Source of the DNA: Yamadazyma tenuis
Taxonomy: Eukaryota > Ascomycota > Pichiomycetes > Serinales > Debaryomycetaceae
Assembly: GCF_029203305.1 (NCBI RefSeq)
Contig: NC_089465.1
Span: 1,079,592-1,143,591 of the forward strand
DNA: 64,000 bases
Direction: 5' to 3'
Below the pieces are notes generated by a model. It saw only the letters and a program-made list of their open reading frames with translations, did not search any database and was not told where the DNA came from. The position numbers and the translations under genes were made by a program. Below, in pieces: positions 38,588-48,100 of this stretch. The stretch's first letter is position 1, and each line of letters begins with the position of its first letter.

Positions 38588-41500
38588 TCAATGTTTCTTC
38601 AGTCTGTTGCTTTTAGGTACTCTGGCCAACCAGTAACAGAACACAGTTCCGATGATGTTGATGGCAACGAAAGCAACAAAGATACCAAAGTTTCTCCATC
38701 TTTCTGAGTAGATCGAGCTCACCGATGTCAAAAAGTCATTGGTGGACTTCATGGTACAGAATTCACATCCTTCAGTGGCGCTAGGGTTGATAACGTTACC
38801 ACCAGCAGTTGAAATGTAGCTCGACATGTAGTCACCACAGGTTTGACCAGATGGTGGATCAAAGTGCAACAATTCCTTAGCTCCGCATACAACTTCAGTA
38901 TTGGCCAAACTAGCTGACAAAACACCTTGAATGAGATATGTTATTGGGTTAGCTCTGTACATGAAGATCCAAAACCCTGGAAAGAAGTCAGCGGTGGCCA
39001 ACACACCACAGAAGCTAAGACACACAGTAAACAACATGACTGCCAAATTAGCAGCATTATCAGCAATCTCGTTGAAAGACATGGCCCATTGAGCAAGAGT
39101 TCCAGCGTAAACATAGAAAAACGAAAGGAAAAGCCAAACCAAGGCTCCTCTTTCGTGCACAGTATCAGTGGGTTCAGCGTTACGGTACAAGCCAAGTGGA
39201 TAGTACCAACAGAAGAAGGATAAGGTACCAACGGCAAAGTTGAAAGGTATTTCTCCTGTGATTTGAGCACCAATGAAGGCAATCCAACTGTATGTTCTAG
39301 ATGGAGACTCTCTAACTTCGTATAAAGATCTCGCACTGACGAAGAATGGCAACAACTGTTGGATAATGGTGTTCAAAGGAATGAGCGACATGAAAATAGC
39401 AAACATTTGATTCTGCAAACCTTGCTCAGAAGTATCAGCCTTGAAGAAAGAAAACCCGTTGAAAAGAGACGATGAAACAACCAAAAAGATCTTGGAGTAG
39501 ATGTACCATGGGTTTCTCCAATGTTGTTGAAGAACTCTCTGGGACACAATTAAGTATTGGGTGAGGTATCCAGCAGCATATGTCTTGTGAGAATCTGCAC
39601 TTTCATCCTTTGGTAATTTGACCAATTCCGTTTCCATGTATTCCAATTCCTTTCTAACTTCGGCATACTCAGTTGAGTTTCTCCAAACATCAAAGTAATC
39701 TTGTTTAGCATGAGAACCAGGGGCAGCACCGACAACGTGTAACATCCATTCAGCTGGGTTGGCTTCGGGAGGACAAGGATCAGCACCATACTTTTCAAAG
39801 TAGTTGGTTAAAGTAGAACAGTTTTCACCCAAGCCACCAAAATAGACAGTTTGACCACCCTTTTGTAAGAATAACAATCTGTCGAATTCTTGTAACAAAA
39901 TGGCTGAAGGCTGGTGAATGGTACACAAGATAGCTTGGCCATGATCAGCCAACTTTCTCATCAACTTACAAACAGACCAGGCAGTTTGAGAATCCAAACC
40001 AGAAGTTGGTTCATCCAAGAACAACAATAATTTTGGTTTAGCAGCCAATTCAACACCAATAGTCAATCTCTTTCTTTGTTCAACATTCAATCCTTCACCA
40101 GCAACACCAACCAAAGCATCAGCGTAAGGTGTCATTTCCAACAAATCAATACAGTATTCAACATATTCATCCTTTTCTTTTTTAGAAACGTGAGCTGGTT
40201 GTCTCAAGTAAGCCGAAAATCTCAAGGCACCTCTAACAGTAGAGGTTTCCAAATGCAAATCTTGTTGTTGAGCGTAACCAATAGATCTTTGAAAAGAAGA
40301 GTCCAAGGCATGACCGTTGACCATTCTGGAACCATCAGTGATAACACCGGATGTAAGTCTTTCTGACAAACAGTTCAAAAGTGTAGTCTTACCAGCACCA
40401 GAAGAACCCATTAAGGCCGTCAATTGACCAGGTTTAACCCAACCATCAATGTGGTTCAACAACACTCTATCTTCTGTCTTAATCTTCACCTGGTAGGTCA
40501 AGTCTTTCCAATGGAAGATGTTTTCGTTCTTGACCAATTTCTTCTCAATGTCAGTTTCTTCGCTAATTTCACCAGCAATTTCATCTTGTAATCCCAACTT
40601 TTCTTCTGAGTTCAAGTTATTTTCAAGATCCTGTCCCTTAGAGGCAGCGGCAGCAGCTCTGGCCTTCTTGTGTTTCTTTAAGTCACCTTGTAAGAACAAA
40701 ACAATTTCACCCTTTTGCATGGCACCCTTGTTAAGTTCAGTTAACAAGATGTAGAGACCCAAGAAGAAAATGATGAAGCCAACGGTAATACCAAAGTTTC
40801 TCCATTTATGAGAGTTGTAGTATTCATAGGACGCAGACAAATAGTTAGTACCGTTAACGAAATTTTGACCAGCAATAGAACCGGTGGTAGAACAAACTCG
40901 GTTACTACTACCGATATTGGAGTAATCAGGTCCATTTGGAATGAACTTGGTCTTATAACATTTGAAGATTCTTTCGGAAAACTCATTATCCATTAAGGAC
41001 TCAAACACATAAGCCACTGGATTAATGTAGTTGATCCACCTGGACCATCCCAACATTTTTGGAGTAGGAATAACAAAACCAGTGAAAATAATCATGGCCA
41101 ACAACAAGACACTGGCTGGAGTCATAGCACCAGGCAAGGAAGTAGAAACAGCACCAATGGATCTAAAGATGTGGGACATCACCAAGGTGCACAGAAAACC
41201 CATTAGCCAGTAGAAGAAAAATCTTCCGGCATCTCTCCTCAAGTTCACCATGAAGTAGAAGGTGACGTTGAAAGACATCGACATCAAAAATTTGGTGGGA
41301 AGTTCAGTGATTATAGATGCAAGTGCATCAGCAGCAGGCCTATACAATGCATATTGTTTATGTTTTTCAACAATGGGTCTGGCTTCGAACAAAGCCATGA
41401 TCTCCAACAACGATGAGAAGGCATTAAACAACACAGCAAAGAAAATAGAAGCACCTCTGTAGTAGAAAGAATCAGTTTCCTGACTCAAGTTGTAGAAAAC

Positions 41501-43093
41501 AGACGACAAAATCAACCCCATAACAGCTTGCATGAAAATAGAGAAAATCGAAATGGAAGGATCACCCTTAAGTCTCAAGATATTTCTTTGCATAACGTAC
41601 TTGGTCTGCATAGCAAATGAAACAGTATAAGATGAACCGGCTGGCACTCTCTTGGCCTGTTTAGCGACATGGGCCTCATGGAAAAGCTGCTTGTGGTTTT
41701 CCTTCTCACTAGTTTCCATATACTCTTCAATTTCGGCAATTAAGTTGGCATATTCAGGAGAATTCTTCCAGTAAGTTTCAAAGTCCTTGGAGGTCCTGGG
41801 GACTCTGTCCTCGAAACCAGGCTTGATGATTCTTTCAGCTGGGTTGGTGATGGAAGTCAAGAAATCAGCAGTAGTTTGTCTTTGAGGACAGATGTAACCC
41901 ATGTCCTCGAAAAACTTTCTGGCGACTTTACCTTTACCATAGAAAATCTGGTAACCTTCGTACAATACACAAACATTGTCAAACAAATCGTAAGCATCTT
42001 GAGAACATTGGTAAATAGCAATCAAAGGTGTGGCATCCAAGATTGTAGCAGAGGTCTTCAAGGCTCTGATAAACTCCAAGGCCGTAGCTGCATCCAAACC
42101 TCTGGTAGCGTTATCCCAACACTGAATGTTGGCACCGGATAAAGAGGCCTCAGCAATCGACACTCTCTTTCTCTCACCACCAGAAACACCTCTCACGTAG
42201 TCGTTACCGACACGAGTAAACCGGGTATGTGACAATCCATAGGTGGCCATGTAGACGGCAGCCATATGTTTGGCATAGTCTTCTCTCAGGACCAGACCTC
42301 TGTTCTGAGGAGTTCTCATTCTAGCAGCGAACTCCAAAGTATCACCCACCAACAAGTTGGCGAAGTGGACATCAGTTTCGGCGGAGAAAATCACATCACC
42401 TCTGTGGTGCTTCTTGATATCATTCGGAGTCATACCATTGTAGGAGATACGAGACTCAGGACTCACTTTGAACCCGTAGTCATGAGCGGCAATGGTCTTC
42501 AAAAGAGTGGAACACCCAGAACCCGGTCTTCCCAACACGACCGTAACCTCACCCGGTTTCATGATAGCATCCATAGGTTTCAAAATATCAAAGTAACGAG
42601 ATTCATCGGGTTTTCTGACCATGTTGTACAACTCGTAACTGAGTTTCCACAAAAAGTTGGTCACCGTAGGCTGGTAGTCACTATCGGTAGCAATACCACG
42701 GGCACGCAAGTCCCTGTACGCAATTCCCAAGCTGGAGTGCTTATAGTAATCTGGGTCACTATCCAACAACTTTCTCAAGTTCTTGACCCAAAATTTGGCA
42801 TTGAACTCATCGCTGTTAGGGTCCAATTGCGGGTCCACACCATCGAATGGTGCTACTCCAGGCACTTGCGACATGTGCGATAAATATCTGATCAAGTCCT
42901 GGGATGACTCAGCAAAAGAAGCATTTTGACTTTGGTTGGTGAGGGTCCTGGCAAGAGTACGAATGTGTTCGGAGGCGTTATCATTGAACCCTTGGTATTC
43001 AACAATGGAGTCAGCCTCATCGACAGACTTGCCTACGAAGTCATGGACCGAGTTGGAGTCCTGGTAGTTATTCTCTTTTCCATTGTCACACAT
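38588..43093 (-). CDS. CDR1: CDR-type ABC multidrug transporter, copy A
   Basis: A 1501-residue full-size PDR/ABCG transporter with order NBD1-TMD1-NBD2-TMD2. NBD1 has the fungal variant Walker A GRPGSGCST, with Cys for Lys, and signature VSGGERKRVS. NBD2 has a normal Walker A GSSGAGKTT and the degenerate signature LNVEQRKRLT. Each membrane domain has six spans. Family members (C. albicans Cdr1/Cdr2) export azoles and other lipophilic compounds or phospholipids at the plasma membrane. The ATG at 43093 (MCDNGKENNYQ) parallels copy B; an upstream frame extension is ignored. A TATAAAA lies about 38 bp upstream. It is nearly identical to copy B except in the first 45 and last 170 residues, where for example GVLATADFFPG replaces GVLAGPDFLPG. 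Confidence 0.95.
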   Translation of the reverse strand: MCDNGKENNYQDSNSVHDFVGKSVDEADSIVEYQGFNDNASEHIRTLARTLTNQSQNASFAESSQDLIRYLSHMSQVPGVAPFDGVDPQLDPNSDEFNAKFWVKNLRKLLDSDPDYYKHSSLGIAYRDLRARGIATDSDYQPTVTNFLWKLSYELYNMVRKPDESRYFDILKPMDAIMKPGEVTVVLGRPGSGCSTLLKTIAAHDYGFKVSPESRISYNGMTPNDIKKHHRGDVIFSAETDVHFANLLVGDTLEFAARMRTPQNRGLVLREDYAKHMAAVYMATYGLSHTRFTRVGNDYVRGVSGGERKRVSIAEASLSGANIQCWDNATRGLDAATALEFIRALKTSATILDATPLIAIYQCSQDAYDLFDNVCVLYEGYQIFYGKGKVARKFFEDMGYICPQRQTTADFLTSITNPAERIIKPGFEDRVPRTSKDFETYWKNSPEYANLIAEIEEYMETSEKENHKQLFHEAHVAKQAKRVPAGSSYTVSFAMQTKYVMQRNILRLKGDPSISIFSIFMQAVMGLILSSVFYNLSQETDSFYYRGASIFFAVLFNAFSSLLEIMALFEARPIVEKHKQYALYRPAADALASIITELPTKFLMSMSFNVTFYFMVNLRRDAGRFFFYWLMGFLCTLVMSHIFRSIGAVSTSLPGAMTPASVLLLAMIIFTGFVIPTPKMLGWSRWINYINPVAYVFESLMDNEFSERIFKCYKTKFIPNGPDYSNIGSSNRVCSTTGSIAGQNFVNGTNYLSASYEYYNSHKWRNFGITVGFIIFFLGLYILLTELNKGAMQKGEIVLFLQGDLKKHKKARAAAAASKGQDLENNLNSEEKLGLQDEIAGEISEETDIEKKLVKNENIFHWKDLTYQVKIKTEDRVLLNHIDGWVKPGQLTALMGSSGAGKTTLLNCLSERLTSGVITDGSRMVNGHALDSSFQRSIGYAQQQDLHLETSTVRGALRFSAYLRQPAHVSKKEKDEYVEYCIDLLEMTPYADALVGVAGEGLNVEQRKRLTIGVELAAKPKLLLFLDEPTSGLDSQTAWSVCKLMRKLADHGQAILCTIHQPSAILLQEFDRLLFLQKGGQTVYFGGLGENCSTLTNYFEKYGADPCPPEANPAEWMLHVVGAAPGSHAKQDYFDVWRNSTEYAEVRKELEYMETELVKLPKDESADSHKTYAAGYLTQYLIVSQRVLQQHWRNPWYIYSKIFLVVSSSLFNGFSFFKADTSEQGLQNQMFAIFMSLIPLNTIIQQLLPFFVSARSLYEVRESPSRTYSWIAFIGAQITGEIPFNFAVGTLSFFCWYYPLGLYRNAEPTDTVHERGALVWLFLSFFYVYAGTLAQWAMSFNEIADNAANLAVMLFTVCLSFCGVLATADFFPGFWIFMYRANPITYLIQGVLSASLANTEVVCGAKELLHFDPPSGQTCGDYMSSYISTAGGNVINPSATEGCEFCTMKSTNDFLTSVSSIYSERWRNFGIFVAFVAINIIGTVFCYWLARVPKSNRLKKH

Positions 43094-43184
43094 AGCTGAA
43101 TGTGGCAAAAAAAAGGGAGGAAACCCAACAGTTTTATAGGCGGGCTGCAAAGACCATTTCGGATCCTTTTTAGAGCCCGATAAC

Positions 43185-43201
43185 CGACGGATGCGGAACT
43201 A
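43185..43201. promoter_or_regulatory. Candidate drug-response element upstream of CDR copy A
   Basis: CGACGGATGCGGAACTA about 92-108 bp upstream of the ATG contains CGG-N3-CGG (43188-43196). The copy B promoter has CGGCGGAGACGGGGACTA at the same distance (49801-49818), also with CGG-N3-CGG, while the bases around are diverged. CGG direct repeats are targets of zinc-cluster factors such as Tac1 or Pdr1. Binding is inferred. Confidence 0.45.
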
Positions 43202-43329
43202 GATTTGAGCACCGAAGCCGAAGATGGAAAGGGATTAGGTGCATTTTCTAGACCCCGGCGAGTTTTTCAGTGGCGATGATGGTGGGGAAGGATTTTGGAA
43301 GTAATCCCCCATCATTTCCTGGGCGTGGA

Positions 43330-43860
43330 GGTGGTGGTTGAACCATGTCTGCCAATGGGATCATTCACTGTCACATTGAAGTATCCTTGGTCCTTGGGAT
43401 CTCCTTTGTGTGTCAACGTTACCGGCTTGATTTCGGAGGTCTTGATGACCCCAATATATTATAACTGCCACCTAAACGTCGATAATGGTGATGTTGCTGC
43501 CCAGTTTTTCCACTTTCTGACGTTTTGGTTTAAGAGCTTTCGCGTGAGATAGATCTGGTCGTTTGACGATAAAAACTACTGGTTCTTTTGTCTATCGCCA
43601 AACAAGTGCGAAAGCGACCTTCTTCTCAGGGTCCAGCCGCTGGTACGACCGGTCTGAAGAATGCTCAGCGGCTCAAGTTGGTAGAAGAAACATCAAAAGC
43701 TATGAGGTCATTTGGGGCTAGGGAAAGGGCACCGGCCGGCTAGTTTCTGTGGTCCAACATCTGGGTGTACGGGTCAGAACTTGTGTGGATGTAAGGGTCA
43801 GAACTTAGGGAAGTGTATTTATTTTAGGCGCGAGTACAGCATCAGACATGTTGGTTCAAA
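43330..43860 (-). pseudogene. ALR1: Decayed 5' fragment of ALR1
   Basis: Several blocks match the 5' coding part of ALR1 (about 37870-38219) in the same order and strand. Examples are 43355-43400 (cagtcacattcaag and tggtccttaggatc) and 43588-43690 (atcgccaaacgagtg, ttcttctc, gctggt...cggtct), and the start-codon region near 43850 (cagacatg, giving Met-Ser-Asp). An unrelated insert of about 185 bp (43403-43587) and a telomere-like insert (43763-43819) interrupt it. It has frameshifts and lacks the CorA domain, so it is a non-functional remnant of a tandem duplication. Confidence 0.8.
43763..43819 (+). repeat. Interstitial telomere-like repeat, about 2.3 units
   Basis: GGGTGTACGGGTCAGAACTT is followed by GTGTGGATGTAA, then GGGTCAGAACTTAGGG and a partial unit. 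The GGGTCAGAACTT core is identical to that of the chromosome-end array, and the orientation is the same (G-rich strand on +). The parent ALR1 sequence lacks it at the matching place. Confidence 0.85.
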
Positions 43861-44012
43861 CAGCTTTTCGAGAATAGGCTTCAGTTTAGCATCAAGCATT
43901 CATACTCATATTGTGGACTAGAGGATATGTATATTGTAGCACAGAACTGAGATTCTCATTTTCGCAAAAACTACGGGACGTGCGTGCCCAGATGACATGA
44001 TTTATCTATACA

Positions 44013-44978
44013 TTAGATCCACTGTTTAGGATTCTTCAACACTTCTACCAATTGTTCCTCCCGCGAGCCAGGTTCGGGGTGGTGGTCATATATCCAGGTG
44101 GCATTGAGTGGCAATGACATCAAAATACTCTCGATCCGGGCGCCGGGTGTCTGAAGGCCAAACTGAGTGCCTCTATCGATCACCAAGTTGAATTCTACGT
44201 ATCTTCCTCTTCTTACCTGTTGCCAGTGTTTTTCAGCGTCCGTGAACGGGGTGTGGATTCTTCTTGCCAAAATGGGTATATAAGCCGCCAAAAATGCCCC
44301 GAGACATTCGTTGACCATCAAAAGAAGCTCATCAGCAGACTTGATGTCCACATCGTCAAAGAAAATTCCTCCAATTCCCCGGGCCTCGTTTCTGTGTTTG
44401 ATGTAAAAGTACTCATCACACCACAGTTTGTACTTGGGGTACAAACTCACATCGAACTTATCCAAGGCATCTTTGTGGCACTGGTGGAACAATTTGGCAT
44501 CATCCTCGTACAAATAGGTAGGAGTTAGGTCGGCACCACCGCCAAACCACCACGCGTCACTCTTGCCGGTCTCGGGATCCAGGGTCTGGAAGTACCGATA
44601 GTTCAAGTGCACGGTGGGCGCGTGGGGGTTTGTACAATGAACAATCATCGATAATCCACACACTTTGAACTCGATGGTGCCATCGACAGCAGCCTTAAGG
44701 TTTTTGTGGTTGACTTTCATGCGGGCCACGGCGGCTGGGGGCAACACCCCGTGAATGATGGATATGCCTATTCCGGCCTTTTCAATCACTTTTCCGTCTT
44801 GAAGTACCATGGTAACCCCACCTCCTTTACCATCTTCTCGGTCCCACTCATCGACGTGGAAGGTTTTCTGGGGTTCCAACGCCTGGAGAGCGGCGGCGAT
44901 CTGCTTCTGCTTGAAACGGATGAGTTCCTCCATGCGATCGCGCACGGGGATCAAGGTGTCTTTTAAGCGGGTCTCCAT
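44013..44978 (-). CDS. HEM13: Coproporphyrinogen III oxidase
   Basis: A 321-residue oxygen-dependent coproporphyrinogen oxidase, sixth enzyme of haem synthesis, acting in the yeast cytosol to make protoporphyrinogen IX. Family signatures are plain: GKGGGVTMVLQDG, HLNYRYFQTLD, WWFGGGADLTPTYLYEDD, YIKHRNEARGIGGIFFDD, RRGRYVEFNLVIDRGTQFGL and the C-terminal LKNPKQWI. Length is normal (328 in S. cerevisiae). It sits between a decayed ALR1 fragment and CDR copy B, inside what was the ALR1-CDR spacer. The stop region CATTAGATCCAC (44011-44022) closely resembles CACTAGATGCAC (45103-45114) upstream of its promoter. Confidence 0.96.
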   Translation of the reverse strand: METRLKDTLIPVRDRMEELIRFKQKQIAAALQALEPQKTFHVDEWDREDGKGGGVTMVLQDGKVIEKAGIGISIIHGVLPPAAVARMKVNHKNLKAAVDGTIEFKVCGLSMIVHCTNPHAPTVHLNYRYFQTLDPETGKSDAWWFGGGADLTPTYLYEDDAKLFHQCHKDALDKFDVSLYPKYKLWCDEYFYIKHRNEARGIGGIFFDDVDIKSADELLLMVNECLGAFLAAYIPILARRIHTPFTDAEKHWQQVRRGRYVEFNLVIDRGTQFGLQTPGARIESILMSLPLNATWIYDHHPEPGSREEQLVEVLKNPKQWI

Positions 44979-45185
44979 GGTGAAGTTGGTGGTGGATTTT
45001 GTGGGAACGACGGTTTTTTATAATCGCGGATGGGGTGATTTTGGGTCGCAATGGGTTGATGCGCCCTGTTGTCGCGGTGGTTCGATGCCTCGCGGGCGCT
45101 ACCACTAGATGCACCACCACCTCGCTCATCGTTGATATTCACGCATATATTAACAATTATTTTCTAATAAAAACCTACGTACAGA

Positions 45186-48100
45186 TTAATGCTTCTTCAG
45201 TTTGTTACCTTTAGGTACTCTGGCCAACCAATAACAGAACACAGTTCCAATGATGTTGATGGCAATGAAACCAATAAAGATACCGAAGTTTCTCCATCTT
45301 TCTGAGTATACCGAGCTCACCGATGCCAAAAAGGCATTGGTGGACTTCATGGTACAGAATTTACATCCTTCAGTGGCACTAGGGTTGATAACGTTACCAC
45401 CAGCAGTTGAAATGTAGCTCGACATGTAGTCACCACAGGTTTGACCAGATGGTGGATCAAAGTGCAACAATTCCTTAGCTCCGCATACAACTTCAGTATT
45501 GGCCAAACCAGCCGACAAAATACCTTGGATGAGATATGTCATTGGGTTAGCTCTGTACATGAAGATCCAGAATCCTGGTAAGAAATCAGGACCAGCCAAC
45601 ACACCACAGAAGTTAAGACACATAGTAAACAACATGGCTGCCAAATTAGCAGCATTATCAGCAAGCTCGTTGAAAGACATGGCCCATTGAGCCATAGTTC
45701 CAGCGTAAACATAGAAAAACGAAAGGAAAAGCCAAACCAAGGCTCCTCTTTCGTGCACAGTATCAGTGGGTTCAGCGTTACGGTACAAGCCAAGTGGATA
45801 GTACCAACAGAAGAAGGATAAGGTACCAACGGCAAAGTTGAAAGGTATTTCTCCTGTGATTTGAGCACCAATGAAGGCAATCCAACTGTATGTTCTAGAT
45901 GGAGACTCTCTAACTTCGTATAAAGATCTCGCACTGACGAAGAATGGCAACAACTGTTGGATAATGGTGATCAAAGGAATGAGCGACATGAAAATAGCAA
46001 ACATTTGATTCTGCAAACCTTGCTCAGAAGTATCAGCCTTGAAGAAAGAAAACCCGTTGAAAAGAGACGATGAAACAACCAAAAAGATCTTGGAGTAGAT
46101 GTACCATGGGTTTCTCCAATGTTGTTGAAGAACTCTCTGGGACACAATTAAGTATTGGGTGAGGTATCCAGCAGCATATGTCTTGTGAGAATCTGCACTT
46201 TCATCCTTTGGTAATTTGACCAATTCCGTTTCCATGTATTCCAATTCCTTTCTAACTTCGGCATACTCAGTTGAGTTTCTCCAAACATCAAAGTAATCTT
46301 GTTTAGCATGAGAACCAGGGGCAGCACCGACAACGTGTAACATCCATTCAGCTGGGTTGGCTTCGGGAGGACAAGGATCAGCACCATACTTTTCAAAGTA
46401 GTTGGTTAAAGTAGAACAGTTTTCACCCAAGCCACCAAAATAGACAGTTTGACCACCCTTTTGTAAGAATAACAATCTGTCGAATTCTTGTAACAAAATG
46501 GCTGAAGGCTGGTGAATGGTACACAAGATAGCTTGGCCATGATCAGCCAACTTTCTCATCAACTTACAAACAGACCAGGCAGTTTGAGAATCCAAACCAG
46601 AAGTTGGTTCATCCAAGAACAACAATAATTTTGGTTTAGCAGCCAATTCAACACCAATAGTCAATCTCTTTCTTTGTTCAACATTCAATCCTTCACCAGC
46701 AACACCAACCAAAGCATCAGCGTAAGGTGTCATTTCCAACAAATCAATACAGTATTCAACATATTCATCCTTTTCTTTCTTAGAAACGTGAGCTGGTTGT
46801 CTCAAGTAAGCCGAAAATCTCAAGGCACCTCTAACAGTAGAGGTTTCCAAATGCAAATCTTGTTGTTGAGCGTAACCAATAGATCTTTGAAAAGAAGAGT
46901 CCAAGGCATGACCGTTGACCATTCTGGAACCATCAGTGATAACACCGGATGTAAGTCTTTCTGACAAACAGTTCAAAAGTGTAGTCTTACCAGCACCAGA
47001 AGAACCCATTAAGGCCGTCAATTGACCAGGTTTAACCCAACCATCAATGTGGTTCAACAACACTCTATCTTCTGTCTTAATCTTCACCTGGTAGGTCAAG
47101 TCTTTCCAATGGAAGATGTTTTCGTTCTTGACCAATTTCTTCTCAATGTCAGTTTCTTCGCTAATTTCACCAGCAATTTCATCTTGTAATCCCAACTTTT
47201 CTTCTGAGTTCAAGTTATTTTCAAGATCCTGTCCCTTAGAGGCAGCGGCAGCAGCTCTGGCCTTCTTGTGTTTCTTTAAGTCACCTTGTAAGAACAAAAC
47301 AATTTCACCCTTTTGCATGGCACCCTTGTTAAGTTCAGTTAACAAGATGTAGAGACCCAAGAAGAAAATGATGAAGCCAACGGTAATACCAAAGTTTCTC
47401 CATTTATGAGAGTTGTAGTATTCATAGGACGCAGACAAATAGTTAGTACCGTTAACGAAATTTTGACCAGCAATAGAACCGGTGGTAGAACAAACTCGGT
47501 TACTACTACCGATATTGGAGTAATCAGGTCCATTTGGAATGAACTTGGTCTTATAACATTTGAAGATTCTTTCGGAAAACTCATTATCCATTAAGGACTC
47601 AAACACATAAGCCACTGGATTAATGTAGTTGATCCACCTGGACCATCCCAACATTTTTGGAGTAGGAATAACAAAACCAGTGAAAATAATCATGGCCAAC
47701 AACAAGACACTGGCTGGAGTCATAGCACCAGGCAAGGAAGTAGAAACAGCACCAATGGATCTAAAGATGTGGGACATCACCAAGGTGCACAGAAAACCCA
47801 TTAGCCAGTAGAAGAAAAATCTTCCGGCATCTCTCCTCAAGTTCACCATGAAGTAGAAGGTGACGTTGAAAGACATCGACATCAAAAATTTGGTGGGAAG
47901 TTCAGTGATTATAGATGCAAGTGCATCAGCAGCAGGCCTATACAATGCATATTGTTTATGTTTTTCAACAATGGGTCTGGCTTCGAACAAAGCCATGATC
48001 TCCAACAACGATGAGAAGGCATTAAACAACACAGCAAAGAAAATAGAAGCACCTCTGTAGTAGAAAGAATCAGTTTCCTGACTCAAGTTGTAGAAAACAG

